A stretch of 64,000 nt of DNA from Bog-257 sp963805985 (GTDB taxonomy: Bacteria; Acidobacteriota; Terriglobia; Terriglobales; Acidobacteriaceae), in the NCBI GenBank assembly GCA_963805985.1, contig CAWDWG010000006.1:132967-196966 (forward strand), written 5' to 3'. Within the stretch, counting starts at the first letter, position 1; each line of letters begins with the position of its first letter. Shown in pieces: positions 1 through 7,874 of the stretch. The notes beneath the pieces are model-generated. The model ran no database searches and had not been told where the DNA came from. It saw only the letters and a program-made list of their open reading frames with translations. The position numbers and the translations under genes were made by a program.

Positions 1-1
1 T

Positions 2-1312
2 GGACAGGAAGAGATTGCCATCGCGCAAAGGATCGGCGGCAAGACGCCACGCGAGCAGGCCTACATTTCCGCGCTCGCGCTCTTCTATCAGGACCCCGGC
101 AAGAACGATTACCTGAAACGCGCGGGCGCCTATTCCGAGGCGATGGGGAAGCTCTATCAGCAATATCCGTCCGACGTGGAGGCGGGAGCATTCTATGCGC
201 TCTCGATACTAGCGGCTGGTCAACCCGATGACACCACGCACGCCGCACAGAAGAAAGCGGTCGCCGTGCTCATGCCGCTGTTTGAGCAGGATCCCGAGCA
301 TCCCGGCCTGGCGCACTACATTATTCACTCGTGCGATTCGCCGGAGATGGCTCCCGAGGGGCTGGCAGCCGCTCGCCGTTTCGCGGAGATCGCGCCCTCA
401 TCGGCGCATGCCGTGCACATGCCCTCGCACATCTTCGCTCGCCTGGGATTGTGGCAGGAGGACATTCAAGCCAATCTCAAGTCAGTAGCGATTGCCAGCC
501 AGTCGAGCGAAATGTACATGCATGGCCACGAGCTGCACGCCATGGACTTCCTGCTCTACGCGTATCTGCAAACCGGGCAGGACCAGGCCGCGTGGCAAAT
601 CGTGGAGCAGTCCAAGGAGATTGTGGCGGCAGCTCCCAAGAGCGGCAACGATTCCGGAATGATGCACTACTTCGCGTTGGCGCAAGCGCACTTCCCTGCT
701 CTCTATGACCTGGAAATGCACAAGTGGTCGGATGCGGTGGCGCTGCAGCCGGCTCCGGATGCTCCCATGTATCTGCAAACCATTACGTATTGGGCACAGA
801 CGATTGGGGCGGCGCGCATGGGCGATGTTGCAGCAGCCCGCCGCAGTGCGCAGAAGTTTGACGCTGCGGAGGAAGCGGTGAAGAAATCGAAGTACGCCTA
901 CATGATGGAGGGCCCCGATCCGGATCGCGGCGAAGTTCACGCCTGGCTGGCGTTCGCCGAGAAGAAGAATGACGAAGCGCTGCAGCTGATGCGCGAAACG
1001 GCGGATACCCAGGACAAGGTGGGCAAGGGCGAAGTGGCCATTCCGGCGCGGGAGATGCTGGCCGACATGCTGCTCGCCGCGAACCAGCCGGACAAGGCGC
1101 TCGCCGAATATCAGAAGTCGATGAAGATCGATCCCAACCGCTTCAACGGCCTGGCCGGGGCGGCGCAGGCAGCGACGCTGGCTCATCAGCCGGAACAGGC
1201 CAACACCTACTACGCTCAGCTGTTGAAGAATTGCGACGGCGGCGCGCACTCGGCCCGGCCGGAATTGCAAGCGGCCAAAGCACAGGTGACGAATAACGGG
1301 CAGGGATTGTAA
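2..1312 (+). CDS. TPR-repeat protein, 5' end outside the window
   Basis: The frame is already open at base 2 and runs to a stop at 1310-1312, so at least 436 codons are present and the start lies upstream. The protein is helical with repeated Ala-rich pairs typical of tetratricopeptide repeats. It carries HYIIHSCDSPEMAPEGL and HAVHMPSHIFARLGLW, segments I recognise from a TPR family frequent in acidobacteria. TPR proteins usually act as protein-binding scaffolds; no catalytic motif is visible. The last repeat (KALAEYQKSMKIDPNRFNGL) is a canonical TPR, and the protein ends about 50 residues later. A signal peptide cannot be judged because the N-terminus is missing. The exact role is unknown. 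Confidence 0.85.
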   Translation, partial: GQEEIAIAQRIGGKTPREQAYISALALFYQDPGKNDYLKRAGAYSEAMGKLYQQYPSDVEAGAFYALSILAAGQPDDTTHAAQKKAVAVLMPLFEQDPEHPGLAHYIIHSCDSPEMAPEGLAAARRFAEIAPSSAHAVHMPSHIFARLGLWQEDIQANLKSVAIASQSSEMYMHGHELHAMDFLLYAYLQTGQDQAAWQIVEQSKEIVAAAPKSGNDSGMMHYFALAQAHFPALYDLEMHKWSDAVALQPAPDAPMYLQTITYWAQTIGAARMGDVAAARRSAQKFDAAEEAVKKSKYAYMMEGPDPDRGEVHAWLAFAEKKNDEALQLMRETADTQDKVGKGEVAIPAREMLADMLLAANQPDKALAEYQKSMKIDPNRFNGLAGAAQAATLAHQPEQANTYYAQLLKNCDGGAHSARPELQAAKAQVTNNGQGL

Positions 1313-1785
1313 ATCCTGGTGGCCCCTGGAGCCGTTACGGCCGGTGGCAATGCATCACGCCGACATCCTGGCCGTTGACTGAGACAATTCCGGTGCGGAC
1401 TTTCGAGGATTGGTAATTCGCGGGGTCCGGCTCCGCAGGATCGGGATGCGCCGAATGGGGCAACGCGCTCGGGCGACGGACAGCTGTAGTTCTGACTCTC
1501 GACTTTGTCCTCACTTGCTCCGCGTGACGACGTGTGTCCATCCTGCCCATGGAAGCCTCCACTCTCTAACTGGGAAGATGCTGCTTGTAGGAGATTGGAA
1601 ACCCGGCCACGAAAAAAATCAAGTGCGAAGATCACCCGGGCTGATCGAGAAGCAGATCCCTCTCGCGGGCTAAAAAGCCTTATGCCGCCGGCTAAAGCCG
1701 GCTCGACTTGTTTGGGGCGCGGTACCCAGCACTCCGCGCCAAAACCGGGCGCTGCGTGCTGGGCTATTTTGTCGCCGTCCCGCAG
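1313..1785. other. intergenic DNA with palindromic words, no gene
   Basis: I see no convincing gene here. The stretch contains the palindrome GCCGGCTAAAGCCGGC (about 1689-1704) and an imperfect stem built from CCCAGCAC and GTGCTGGG around an AAAA loop (about 1727-1765). The same GCCGGCTAAAGCCGGC word recurs inside the repeat element near 22.4 kb. Small open frames across this interval on both strands look like by-products of GC-rich repeats. Confidence 0.6.
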
Positions 1786-2042
1786 GGCGGGACTCGGTTC
1801 TGCGTGATGCGAACGGCGATGGCCGTGACACCCAGTTCCGTCCTGGGGGACTCGGTGCTGCGTGATACGCACAGCAATGGCCACGACACCCAGTTCCGTC
1901 CTGGGGGACTCGGTGCTGCGTGATACGCACAGCAATGGCCACGACACCCAGTTCCGTCCTGGGGGACTCGGTGCTGCGTGATACGCACAGCAATGGCCAC
2001 GACACCCAGTTCCGTCCTGGGGCGGGACTCGGTTCTGCGGGA
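1786..2042. repeat. 58-bp tandem repeat, about four units
   Basis: The word CACCCAGTTCCGTCCTGGGG starts at 1829, 1887, 1945 and 2003, exactly 58 bp apart. The middle units are essentially identical. The outermost units are diverged but resemble each other (GGGACTCGGTTCTGCG at both edges). Because 58 is not a multiple of three, the repeat is unlikely to be coding, and the open frames crossing it on the minus strand are repeat artefacts. Each unit contains the small palindrome CCCAG...CTGGG. There are no unique spacers, so this is not a CRISPR array. It lies between two genes that both end nearby (the TPR gene at 1312, the permease at 2225). Confidence 0.9.
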
Positions 2043-2224
2043 TGCGATTAGCGACGGCGCGACAGCGGCAGATGGCATAGCCGACAATAACAGCGCCACG
2101 GGCGCGGAAGAGGATAGCCCAGCGCTTCAGCGCTGGGGATGGTGGTAAAAGATCTCTAGTCCCGTAGGGACGGCAGGTTGCTCACGCAGACACTGAAGGC
2201 CATCTCTAGAACCCAGGCGCTGCT

Positions 2225-3141
2225 CTACTGGCGTATGCGGGGATTGAAGGCGGAATACAGCAGATCGGTCAGGAAATTCACCAGCACGTAGGTCAAGCCG
2301 ATCATCAGAATACAGCCCTGCACAAGGTAGTAATCGCGATTGGAGATTGCCGTAATCGTCAGCCGGCCAATTCCCGGCCAGGAGAAGATGGTCTCGGTGA
2401 CGATGGCGCCGGCCAGCAGCGCGCCGAACTGCAATCCCACGACCGTCAGGATCGGGATCATCGCATTGCGCAAGCGCGTGGCGGTAGACCACGGTTCGTT
2501 CCGGCAGGCCTTTGGCGCGCGCGGTGCGGATGTAGTCCTGGCCAAGCTCTTCCAGCATCGACGTGCGGACCATGCGCGTGAGAATCGCAGCCAGCGCTCC
2601 GCCCATGGTGATCGCCGGCAGCACCAGATGCGCGATCGAGCCCGAGCCGGAGACTGGCAGCCATCCCAATTCGATCGAAAAGAGCAGAATCAGAATCGGC
2701 CCCAGCGCGAAGTTGGGGAAAGACAATCCCAGCAGCGAAACAAAGCTCAGCACGCGATCGTCCCAGCGATTGCGCCGCAGCGCCGAACGAACGCCCGCGG
2801 GGATCGACAGCGCCAGCGCGACAAACAGCGCGGCCAGCGTTAGCTCCATCGTCTCCGGGTATGCCTGCGCGATGATGTGCCCCACATTCTGATTCATTCG
2901 CAGCGACTTCCCCATGTCACCATGCAGAATGCCGCGCCAGTAATTCACATATTGCTTGCCGAGCGGGACATCGAGTCCGTAAGCATGACGCGCGGCAACC
3001 ACGTCGGCGCCGGCGCGCCTTCGCCCAGCATCTGCTGGATAGGATCGCCGGGGACGAATGGATCAGCAGAAAGACGACCGAAACCACCAGCCACACGACG
3101 GGCAGCATGTACAGCAGGCGGGATGATAGGTAACGAAGCAT
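2225..3141 (-). pseudogene. dipeptide/oligopeptide ABC transporter permease (DppB/OppB type), three frameshifts
   Basis: Read across three frames, the sequence encodes a full-length (about 304-residue) DppB-family inner-membrane permease. It has an N-terminal helix (MLRYLSSRLLYMLPVVWLVV), FVPGDPIQQMLGEG, GDMGKSLRMN, the cytoplasmic EAA loop (YIRTARAKGLPERTVVYRHAL) and a C-terminal part ending YSAFNPRIRQ. Frame breaks fall at about 3057 (one base missing), about 3010 (one base missing) and about 2478 (one base extra), so no intact product is possible as written. Partner genes (DppC, ATPases, binding protein) are absent nearby. Three breaks in one gene, against at most one in other genes here, point to true decay, though sequence error is not excluded. 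Confidence 0.85.
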
Positions 3142-3725
3142 CGGAAAGGCAGTTTCAAGTTTCGAGTTTCGAGTTTCAAGTGCCTAGCGTTCCTGACAGA
3201 GAGCTTCATACACCCGCGCAAACATTTTGCGTTTGCGGTCACGAAAATCAAGTAATCATTCTCGGCCAAGTACGAATCGGCCTTCATCCAGCCAAGCTGC
3301 TGCCAAAACATGTGAGCAAGGTCGGCGTATTCGGGGTCATGAAGGCCGAAATCGAAATTGACGAAAGCATGCACTTGCCCCTGCTGTATCTCAGACTGAA
3401 AGATGTTCTTCTTGGGGTCAGCAAGTACGCCTAAGTTTGTCGGAGCGCCAAAAACATATGCCTCCGAAAAGTATGCTTGTGGCACCGTGTTAACGTGCCG
3501 GATCTCGGGGCTGTAGGCAATTTCGCCGCGCGACACCCAGCCGGCTATCATTTGCGCTTCCGTCAGCTGTAGCGGCCCGCTGTCGAAGGATGTAATTGCA
3601 ACATACTTTCCTAGGACCACGTCTGGACAACATCCCAGCACACCGCGCCTCCTATCAGTTGAGACAAGCCACTGATAGCCATTCTTTGAGCCGCTTTGCA
3701 ACTGGTGGTGGTCAACTTCTCTCAT
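3063..3725 (-). CDS. hypothetical protein, bracketed by inverted repeats
   Basis: The ATG at 3725 opens a 220-codon frame. Residues 1 to about 175 look like a real globular protein (for example QAYFSEAYVFGAPTNLG and HAFVNFDFGLHDPEYADL). I do not recognise the family and see no signal peptide or membrane helix. The last 45 residues are encoded by the left repeat arm and by the start of the downstream permease pseudogene, so the natural C-terminus may be lost. Base composition looks more AT-rich than the neighbours. It lies on the same strand between corC and dppB, with similar repeat arms on both sides, which suggests insertion of a small cassette. Function unknown. Confidence 0.5.
   Translation of the reverse strand: MREVDHHQLQSGSKNGYQWLVSTDRRRGVLGCCPDVVLGKYVAITSFDSGPLQLTEAQMIAGWVSRGEIAYSPEIRHVNTVPQAYFSEAYVFGAPTNLGVLADPKKNIFQSEIQQGQVHAFVNFDFGLHDPEYADLAHMFWQQLGWMKADSYLAENDYLIFVTANAKCLRGCMKLSVRNARHLKLETRNLKLPFRCFVTYHPACCTCCPSCGWWFRSSFC
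3148..3184. repeat. left arm of an inverted low-complexity repeat
   Basis: The arm is built of the tandem word TTTCGAG/TTTCAAG (GTTTCAAGTTTCGAGTTTCG and so on). The reverse complement of the segment at 3755-3802 contains the same words, including AAGTTTCGAGTTTCAAG. The two arms bracket an unknown ORF. When translated, this arm gives a low-complexity tail rich in Lys, Leu, Glu and Arg. Confidence 0.75.
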
Positions 3726-3754
3726 GTTCCAGATTGTATAAAAGTCGGCTTCAA

Positions 3755-3802
3755 CTGCCTGCCACTTGAAACTTCAAACTGCTTCTTGAAACTCGAAACT
3801 TG
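3755..3802. repeat. right arm of an inverted low-complexity repeat
   Basis: The segment contains CACTTGAAACTTCAAACTGC followed by TTGAAACTCGAAACTTGC. It is the inverted counterpart of 3148-3184 and starts immediately after the corrected stop of corC. Together the arms frame a segment of about 570 bp. Confidence 0.75.
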
Positions 3803-3804
3803 CT

Positions 3805-5185
3805 CTACCTCGCCACTGGCGTCGCGGGACTCCCGGCGTGTTGTGCCGGCTGCGGCAGCTCGATTTTGACGCTCTCGACGCGCAATCCGTCCATAGCGGC
3901 CACCGTGTACCGACGACCATCGTACTCGAAACTGTCGCCTTGCCTCGGAATGCGCTGCAGCTTCGCCAGAACAAATCCCGCCAACGTCTCGAATCCTTCG
4001 TCGCGCGGCAGCGCAATCTGATATTGCGACTCCAGAGTCACGAATATTGAGCGAGGCATCGAGCAGCATCGACGGAGAGCCGGGCAGGGACGACGGTCCG
4101 CCCACATCGAACTCGTCCTCGATCTCGCCCACCAGCTGCTCCAGAACATCCTCGACGGTCACCAATCCAGCGGTGGTCCCGAATTCGTCGACCACCACCG
4201 CTAGATGACGTTTGCGGGCTTTGAATTCGATTAGCAGATCGGGCAACGGCTTCGTCTCCGGAACCACCAGCACCTCGCGCATGATGTGGCGCACTTCCAG
4301 CCCGCTGGGACGCGTGACCGGCCGCCCCGATGCGGTGCGGTTCACACGATAGCGCAGCCAGCGCATGAGATCTTTGGCGTACAACACTCCGATGATGTGC
4401 TCGGGTCCACGCTGCGAATCGAAAACCGGAACTCGCGAGTGCTGCTCGTCGACGACATGATGCAGCGCTTCCTCGAGGGTCAAATTGCCGGGCACGGAAA
4501 AGATATCCGGCCGCGCGACCATGATCTCGCGCACCGTAATGTTCTCCAGATCGAGCGCGCGCAGGATCAGCTCCTCTTCCGGCGCGCCGAGGATGCCGAG
4601 ACGCCTGCTGGCAGAGACGATCAGCTTCAGCTCTTCGGGCGAGTGCACGCCGGCTTCGCGGATCTGCCGCATGCCGAAAGCCTTCAGCACGGTGCGCGTC
4701 GAGGCCGTCATGAATGCCAGAAACGGCGCGGCCAGCGTCATGAAGAAATCCATCGGCCCGGCAATGGCCAGCGCAACGCGCTCCGTCCGCTGCAACGCAA
4801 TCGACTTGGGAACCACTTCTCCGAGGATGACGACCATGTAGGTCATCAGCACAAAGGCCAGAACGACGGCGATCGCGTGCGCGTAAAAGTGCGAATACGG
4901 CAGGCCGGTAAACAGCGGCTCGATCATGTGCGCGATCGACGCCTCGCCGATCCAGCCAAGCGCGAGGCTGGAGACGGTGACGCCGAACTGCACGGCATTG
5001 AGGACGTGATCGAGCTTTTGGTGGAGTTTCTGGACGGTGCGGGCGCCGATGCGCTGCGCCGCGACCATCTGCTGGATGCGCGTCTCGCGCACGCTCACCA
5101 GGGCAAATTCCGCGGCGACGAAGAAGGCGTTCGCCGCAATCAACAGGACCACCGCTACGATGCGGAGGACGACAAAGGTAACCAT
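3805..5185 (-). CDS. CNNM/CorC-type membrane protein (DUF21-CBS-CBS-CorC_HlyC), one frameshift
   Basis: This is a hemolysin-C/CorC-like divalent-cation protein of about 459 residues once corrected. Order: DUF21 transmembrane domain with several helices (residues 1 to about 180, including GEVVPKSIALQRTE), two CBS domains (NITVREIMVARPDIFSVPG; VVVDEFGTTAGLVTVEDVLE), then the CorC_HlyC C-terminal domain (ALPRDEGFETLAGFVLAKLQ, GRRYTVAAMDG). The first frame leaves the family pattern at LNIRD. One extra base at about 4036 moves reading to the second frame, which carries a perfect CorC domain and stops at 3805. The family is linked to Mg/Co homeostasis. The break is either a sequencing error or a recent mutation. 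Confidence 0.88.
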
Positions 5186-5320
5186 CCCGTAGGTGATCTT
5201 AGCATCGTGTTTCTAAGGTTATGGGACTTAGAAAGGGCACGATCTGCACCTACCCATATTCACCCTTTGTTTATATTGATTTACAAACTCAAAAACACCT
5301 AACCCACTGGAAAACCGCGC

Positions 5321-5463
5321 AGTAAAACTAGGTGCCGCATATAAGAGGAATCGCTTATTCGCCTTTGGCGCCGCAGACGAGATACTCCATTGCAACGTCG
5401 TACCGCGACCTCGCCACGTAAGTCCGAACGAAAATCCCAAAACAGCGAAGGAGCAATTTCATA
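5321..5463 (+). promoter_or_regulatory. conserved leader shared with 6441-6581
   Basis: AGTAAAACTAGGT at 5321 and GAGATACTC at 5379 both recur upstream of the paralogous gene (6441 and 6499), with an identical spacing of 58 bases. Between them ATA-G-A-GAA and ATTCGC-like words are also kept. The ATG follows AGTAAAAC after 143 bases here and 141 there. A Shine-Dalgarno AAGGAG sits at 5447-5452. The block could be a promoter with an operator or a structured leader RNA. I could not match it to a known riboswitch. Confidence 0.55.
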
Positions 5464-6198
5464 ATGCAGCGTGCACTCTTATTTGTAGCCGTTTGTCTTT
5501 CCCTGCCGCTGGCTGCAGCGGCAGTCAGTCTACCCAAACCTCCTGCCAACGCGAAGGTGTTCAGCAACATTGATGATCGAGGCAATTGGAGTTACTGCCA
5601 CAACCCCGGCTGTGCGGGCGGTAGCGGCAAGGGCAGCTACTGGATGGCAGAACATGAAAGCACGCCGTCCCGCGACGGCGCCAGCACCGAGTTCTACAAC
5701 TCCGGCGTATGGGCCAACGCATTGTGGTGGCAGAAGCTGGGCGCCAACGACAACGTGCACAATTTCCTCTGGGATTTCTACTTCCAGGTGGACGACAGCT
5801 CCCAAAAAGGAGCGCAGGCGCTTGAGTTCGACGCCTTCCAGTTTGTGCACGGCTACAACTACATGATCGGCACCGAGTGCAACATCAAGGGCGGCGCGGT
5901 TTGGGATACCTGGAATGGAACCAGCGGGAAGTGGGCACACACGAAGATTCCCTGCTCCGGCTTCAGTCCCAACACCTGGCACCATATTCAGTGGTACATG
6001 ACGACCAACACCAGCGCGCACACCTACACCTACGTCACGCTGGTCGTCGATGGTAAGCCGTATGCCGTCAACATCACCCAGCACGCGAAGGACCTGGGCT
6101 GGTCCGACAACATGGGAGTGCAGTTCCAACTCGACGTGGACGGCGGCGGCGAGGGCTTTCACGAGTGGACAGATGCGGTGAAGCTCACCGTGTGGTGA
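5464..6198 (+). CDS. secreted beta-sandwich-like protein, paralogue A
   Basis: The protein has 244 residues with a clear signal peptide (MQRALLFVAVCLSLPLAAAA) and AAGGAG 12 bases before the ATG. The mature protein is rich in Trp, Tyr, Gly and Asn, with motifs such as NIDDRGNWSYCHNPGCAGG, FYNSGVWANALWWQKLGAND, HNFLWDFYFQVD and NTWHHIQWYMTTNTSAHTYT. It has two close Cys (CHNPGC) and two further Cys (TEC, IPC) that may form disulfides. The pattern resembles concanavalin-A-like lectin/glucanase jelly rolls, but no catalytic pair is obvious and I cannot name a family. It is about 70% identical by eye to the second domain of the next gene, so the two are tandem duplicates. A strong terminator follows. 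Confidence 0.8.
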   Translation: MQRALLFVAVCLSLPLAAAAVSLPKPPANAKVFSNIDDRGNWSYCHNPGCAGGSGKGSYWMAEHESTPSRDGASTEFYNSGVWANALWWQKLGANDNVHNFLWDFYFQVDDSSQKGAQALEFDAFQFVHGYNYMIGTECNIKGGAVWDTWNGTSGKWAHTKIPCSGFSPNTWHHIQWYMTTNTSAHTYTYVTLVVDGKPYAVNITQHAKDLGWSDNMGVQFQLDVDGGGEGFHEWTDAVKLTVW

Positions 6199-6219
6199 TG
6201 GCCACGCACTTTTTCACGC

Positions 6220-6280
6220 ATTCGGCAGCGTCCTGCTAGTTGTTCGGGGGAATCGGGGACGCTGCCGAATTTCTTTTGTT
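6220..6280 (+). terminator. rho-independent terminator after paralogue A
   Basis: A perfect 14-bp stem, ATTCGGCAGCGTCC (6220-6233) pairing with GGACGCTGCCGAAT (6257-6270), is followed by TTCTTTTGTT. It lies 22 bases after the stop codon. The rest of the 6281-6440 gap shows no gene. Confidence 0.88.
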
Positions 6281-6440
6281 CGCAGTGGGGCTCCTGAGTC
6301 GCTGGGTGACAGGGGAAAGAGAACGATTGGCGGGCAAGACCTTAGCACGCTGGCGACAGCCTGTGGCTTTCTCGCTTTTTCCACAGCCAAACTGTTGAGA
6401 ACAAAGATGTCAGCACACGTAGTACACCCCTAATTAGCCA

Positions 6441-6581
6441 AGTAAAACTAGGTCCCCTTTATAGGAAGAAACCCCGATTCGCGTTTTCCGGCGTGGAAGA
6501 GATACTCACTCAACCGCTGAACGCCACTTTGGCCATGCGCCTTCTACGTCATAAAAAAAACGAAAGCCAAGGAGACGTTCA
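6441..6581 (+). promoter_or_regulatory. conserved leader shared with 5321-5463
   Basis: This is the second copy of the leader: AGTAAAACTAGGT at 6441 and GAGATACTC at 6499, again 58 bases apart. A run of eight A residues lies near 6554, and AAGGAG (about 6568) serves the ATG at 6582. Retention of both blocks and their spacing, while the bases in between diverge, suggests selection on this region. Confidence 0.55.
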
Positions 6582-7607
6582 TTGATGCAGCGTGCATTCC
6601 TTCTACTAGCCGCACTCCTGTCCCTATCGCTGTCTGCTGCAGCCACCGTAAATGTCACCGTAACTTCGCCCAGCAATGGTTCTCAGGTCAGTTCTCCCTT
6701 CACGCTGACGGCCAAGGCCAGCAGCCAATATCAGATCGTCGGATGGCATATCTACATCGACAGCGTTAATGTTTACACTGCCGGCGTTACCGGCTCCATT
6801 ACCGCTAACCTCACCGCCTCGGTTGGCACTCATCAGGTCGTAACTCGAGCGTGGGACAGCACCGGCGCCTACGGCTCGGTCACAGAAGAGATCACGGTCA
6901 CCAGTGTTAACGGTGGAGGAGGCGGTGGCGGCAACGGCCTGCCAACTCCTCCCTCCGATGCAAAGTGGTTCTATAACATTGACGACCGGGGCAGCTGGGT
7001 GGGATGCAACAGTCCTGGGTGTTCGGGCGGCAGCGGCAACGGCGCCTACTGGATGGCGCAGAACCAGAATCCTCCCTCACGCGATGGCGCCAGTTCCGAG
7101 TTTTACAATGCCGGCCCGTGGGAGAATTCGCTGTGGTTCCAGAAGCTGGGAGCCAATGACAGCGTGCACAATTTCCTGTGGGATTTTTACGTCCAGGTGG
7201 ACAGCAATTCGCAGAATGCCGCGCAGGCGCTGGAGTTCGACGCCTTCCAGTTCGTTAAAGGCTACAACTACATGATCGGCACAGAGTGCAACCTGCGTGG
7301 CGGAGGGGTCTGGGACACTTGGAACGAATCCACCGGACACTGGATACACACTTCCATTCCTTGCACCTCGTTCAGCCCGAACACGTGGCACCACATTCAG
7401 TGGTACATGACGACCAATACCACGAACCACACCTACACGTACGTTACGCTGGTCGTGGACGGCAACAGCCATCCCGTAAACGTCACTCAGCCCGCCAAGA
7501 ATCTGGGCTGGTCCGACAATCTGGGAGTGCAATTCCAGCTTGACGACATGGCCAATGGCGAGGGCTGGCACGAGTGGATCGATTCCGTGACCCTCGCGAT
7601 CTGGTAA
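6582..7607 (+). CDS. secreted Ig-like plus beta-sandwich protein, paralogue B
   Basis: The protein has 341 residues. After a signal peptide (LLLAALLSLSLSAAAT) comes an Ig-like/Big domain (about residues 22-108: NVTVTSPSNGSQVSSPFTL ... WDSTGAYGSVTEEITV), then a Gly-rich linker (GGGGGGG), then a domain homologous to the whole of paralogue A (NIDDRGSWVGCNSPGCSGG ... HEWIDSVTLAIW). Ig-like plus lectin-like architecture fits an extracellular carbohydrate- or surface-binding protein, but that is inference. The two genes share leaders and probably conditions of expression. Two CCCCAG hairpins follow the stop. Confidence 0.8.
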   Translation: MMQRAFLLLAALLSLSLSAAATVNVTVTSPSNGSQVSSPFTLTAKASSQYQIVGWHIYIDSVNVYTAGVTGSITANLTASVGTHQVVTRAWDSTGAYGSVTEEITVTSVNGGGGGGGNGLPTPPSDAKWFYNIDDRGSWVGCNSPGCSGGSGNGAYWMAQNQNPPSRDGASSEFYNAGPWENSLWFQKLGANDSVHNFLWDFYVQVDSNSQNAAQALEFDAFQFVKGYNYMIGTECNLRGGGVWDTWNESTGHWIHTSIPCTSFSPNTWHHIQWYMTTNTTNHTYTYVTLVVDGNSHPVNVTQPAKNLGWSDNLGVQFQLDDMANGEGWHEWIDSVTLAIW

Positions 7608-7648
7608 CCGCGGTTCAATTGCTGTAAATCGTCCGGCGTAGTCCCATG

Positions 7649-7685
7649 CCCCAGGTCGCCCGTCAGGTGGGTGACCTGGGGTTTT
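7649..7685 (+). terminator. hairpin with T run after paralogue B
   Basis: CCCCAGGTC (7649-7657) pairs with GACCTGGGG (7673-7681) and is followed by TTTT. It stands 41 bases after the stop and belongs to a small family of CCCAGGTT-type hairpins in this window. Confidence 0.75.
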
Positions 7686-7707
7686 CCATTGTGGCTTTCG
7701 CTTGGTG

Positions 7708-7747
7708 CCCCAGTTTCGCCCTTCGGTTGGGCTAACCTGGGGTTCTT
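7708..7747 (+). terminator. second CCCCAG-type hairpin
   Basis: CCCCAGTTTCGCCC pairs imperfectly with GGGCTAACCTGGGG across a TTCGGTT loop and is followed by TTCTTTC. It is similar to the hairpin at 46608-46650, which ends in the same GCTAACCTGGGTTCT words. Confidence 0.65.
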
Positions 7748-7874
7748 TCATTCTCTAGGTGACACACATTCGCTTTCGCCGCTGTGACGGCCGACATGTT
7801 CCAAGCGCCGGTTCTGGGATTAGGATTGGGACGGAAGCGCCGATGCACGCGGCAGCCTTCCTGGGGAAGCGAAC

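Noticed and set aside
1786..2042. Possible CRISPR array
   Set aside because: Units abut without unique spacers and there are no cas genes in the window.
1216..2099. Minus-strand open frames with repeated TESPRTELGV words
   Set aside because: They are translations of the 58-bp tandem repeat, whose unit is not a multiple of three; they also overlap the end of the TPR gene.
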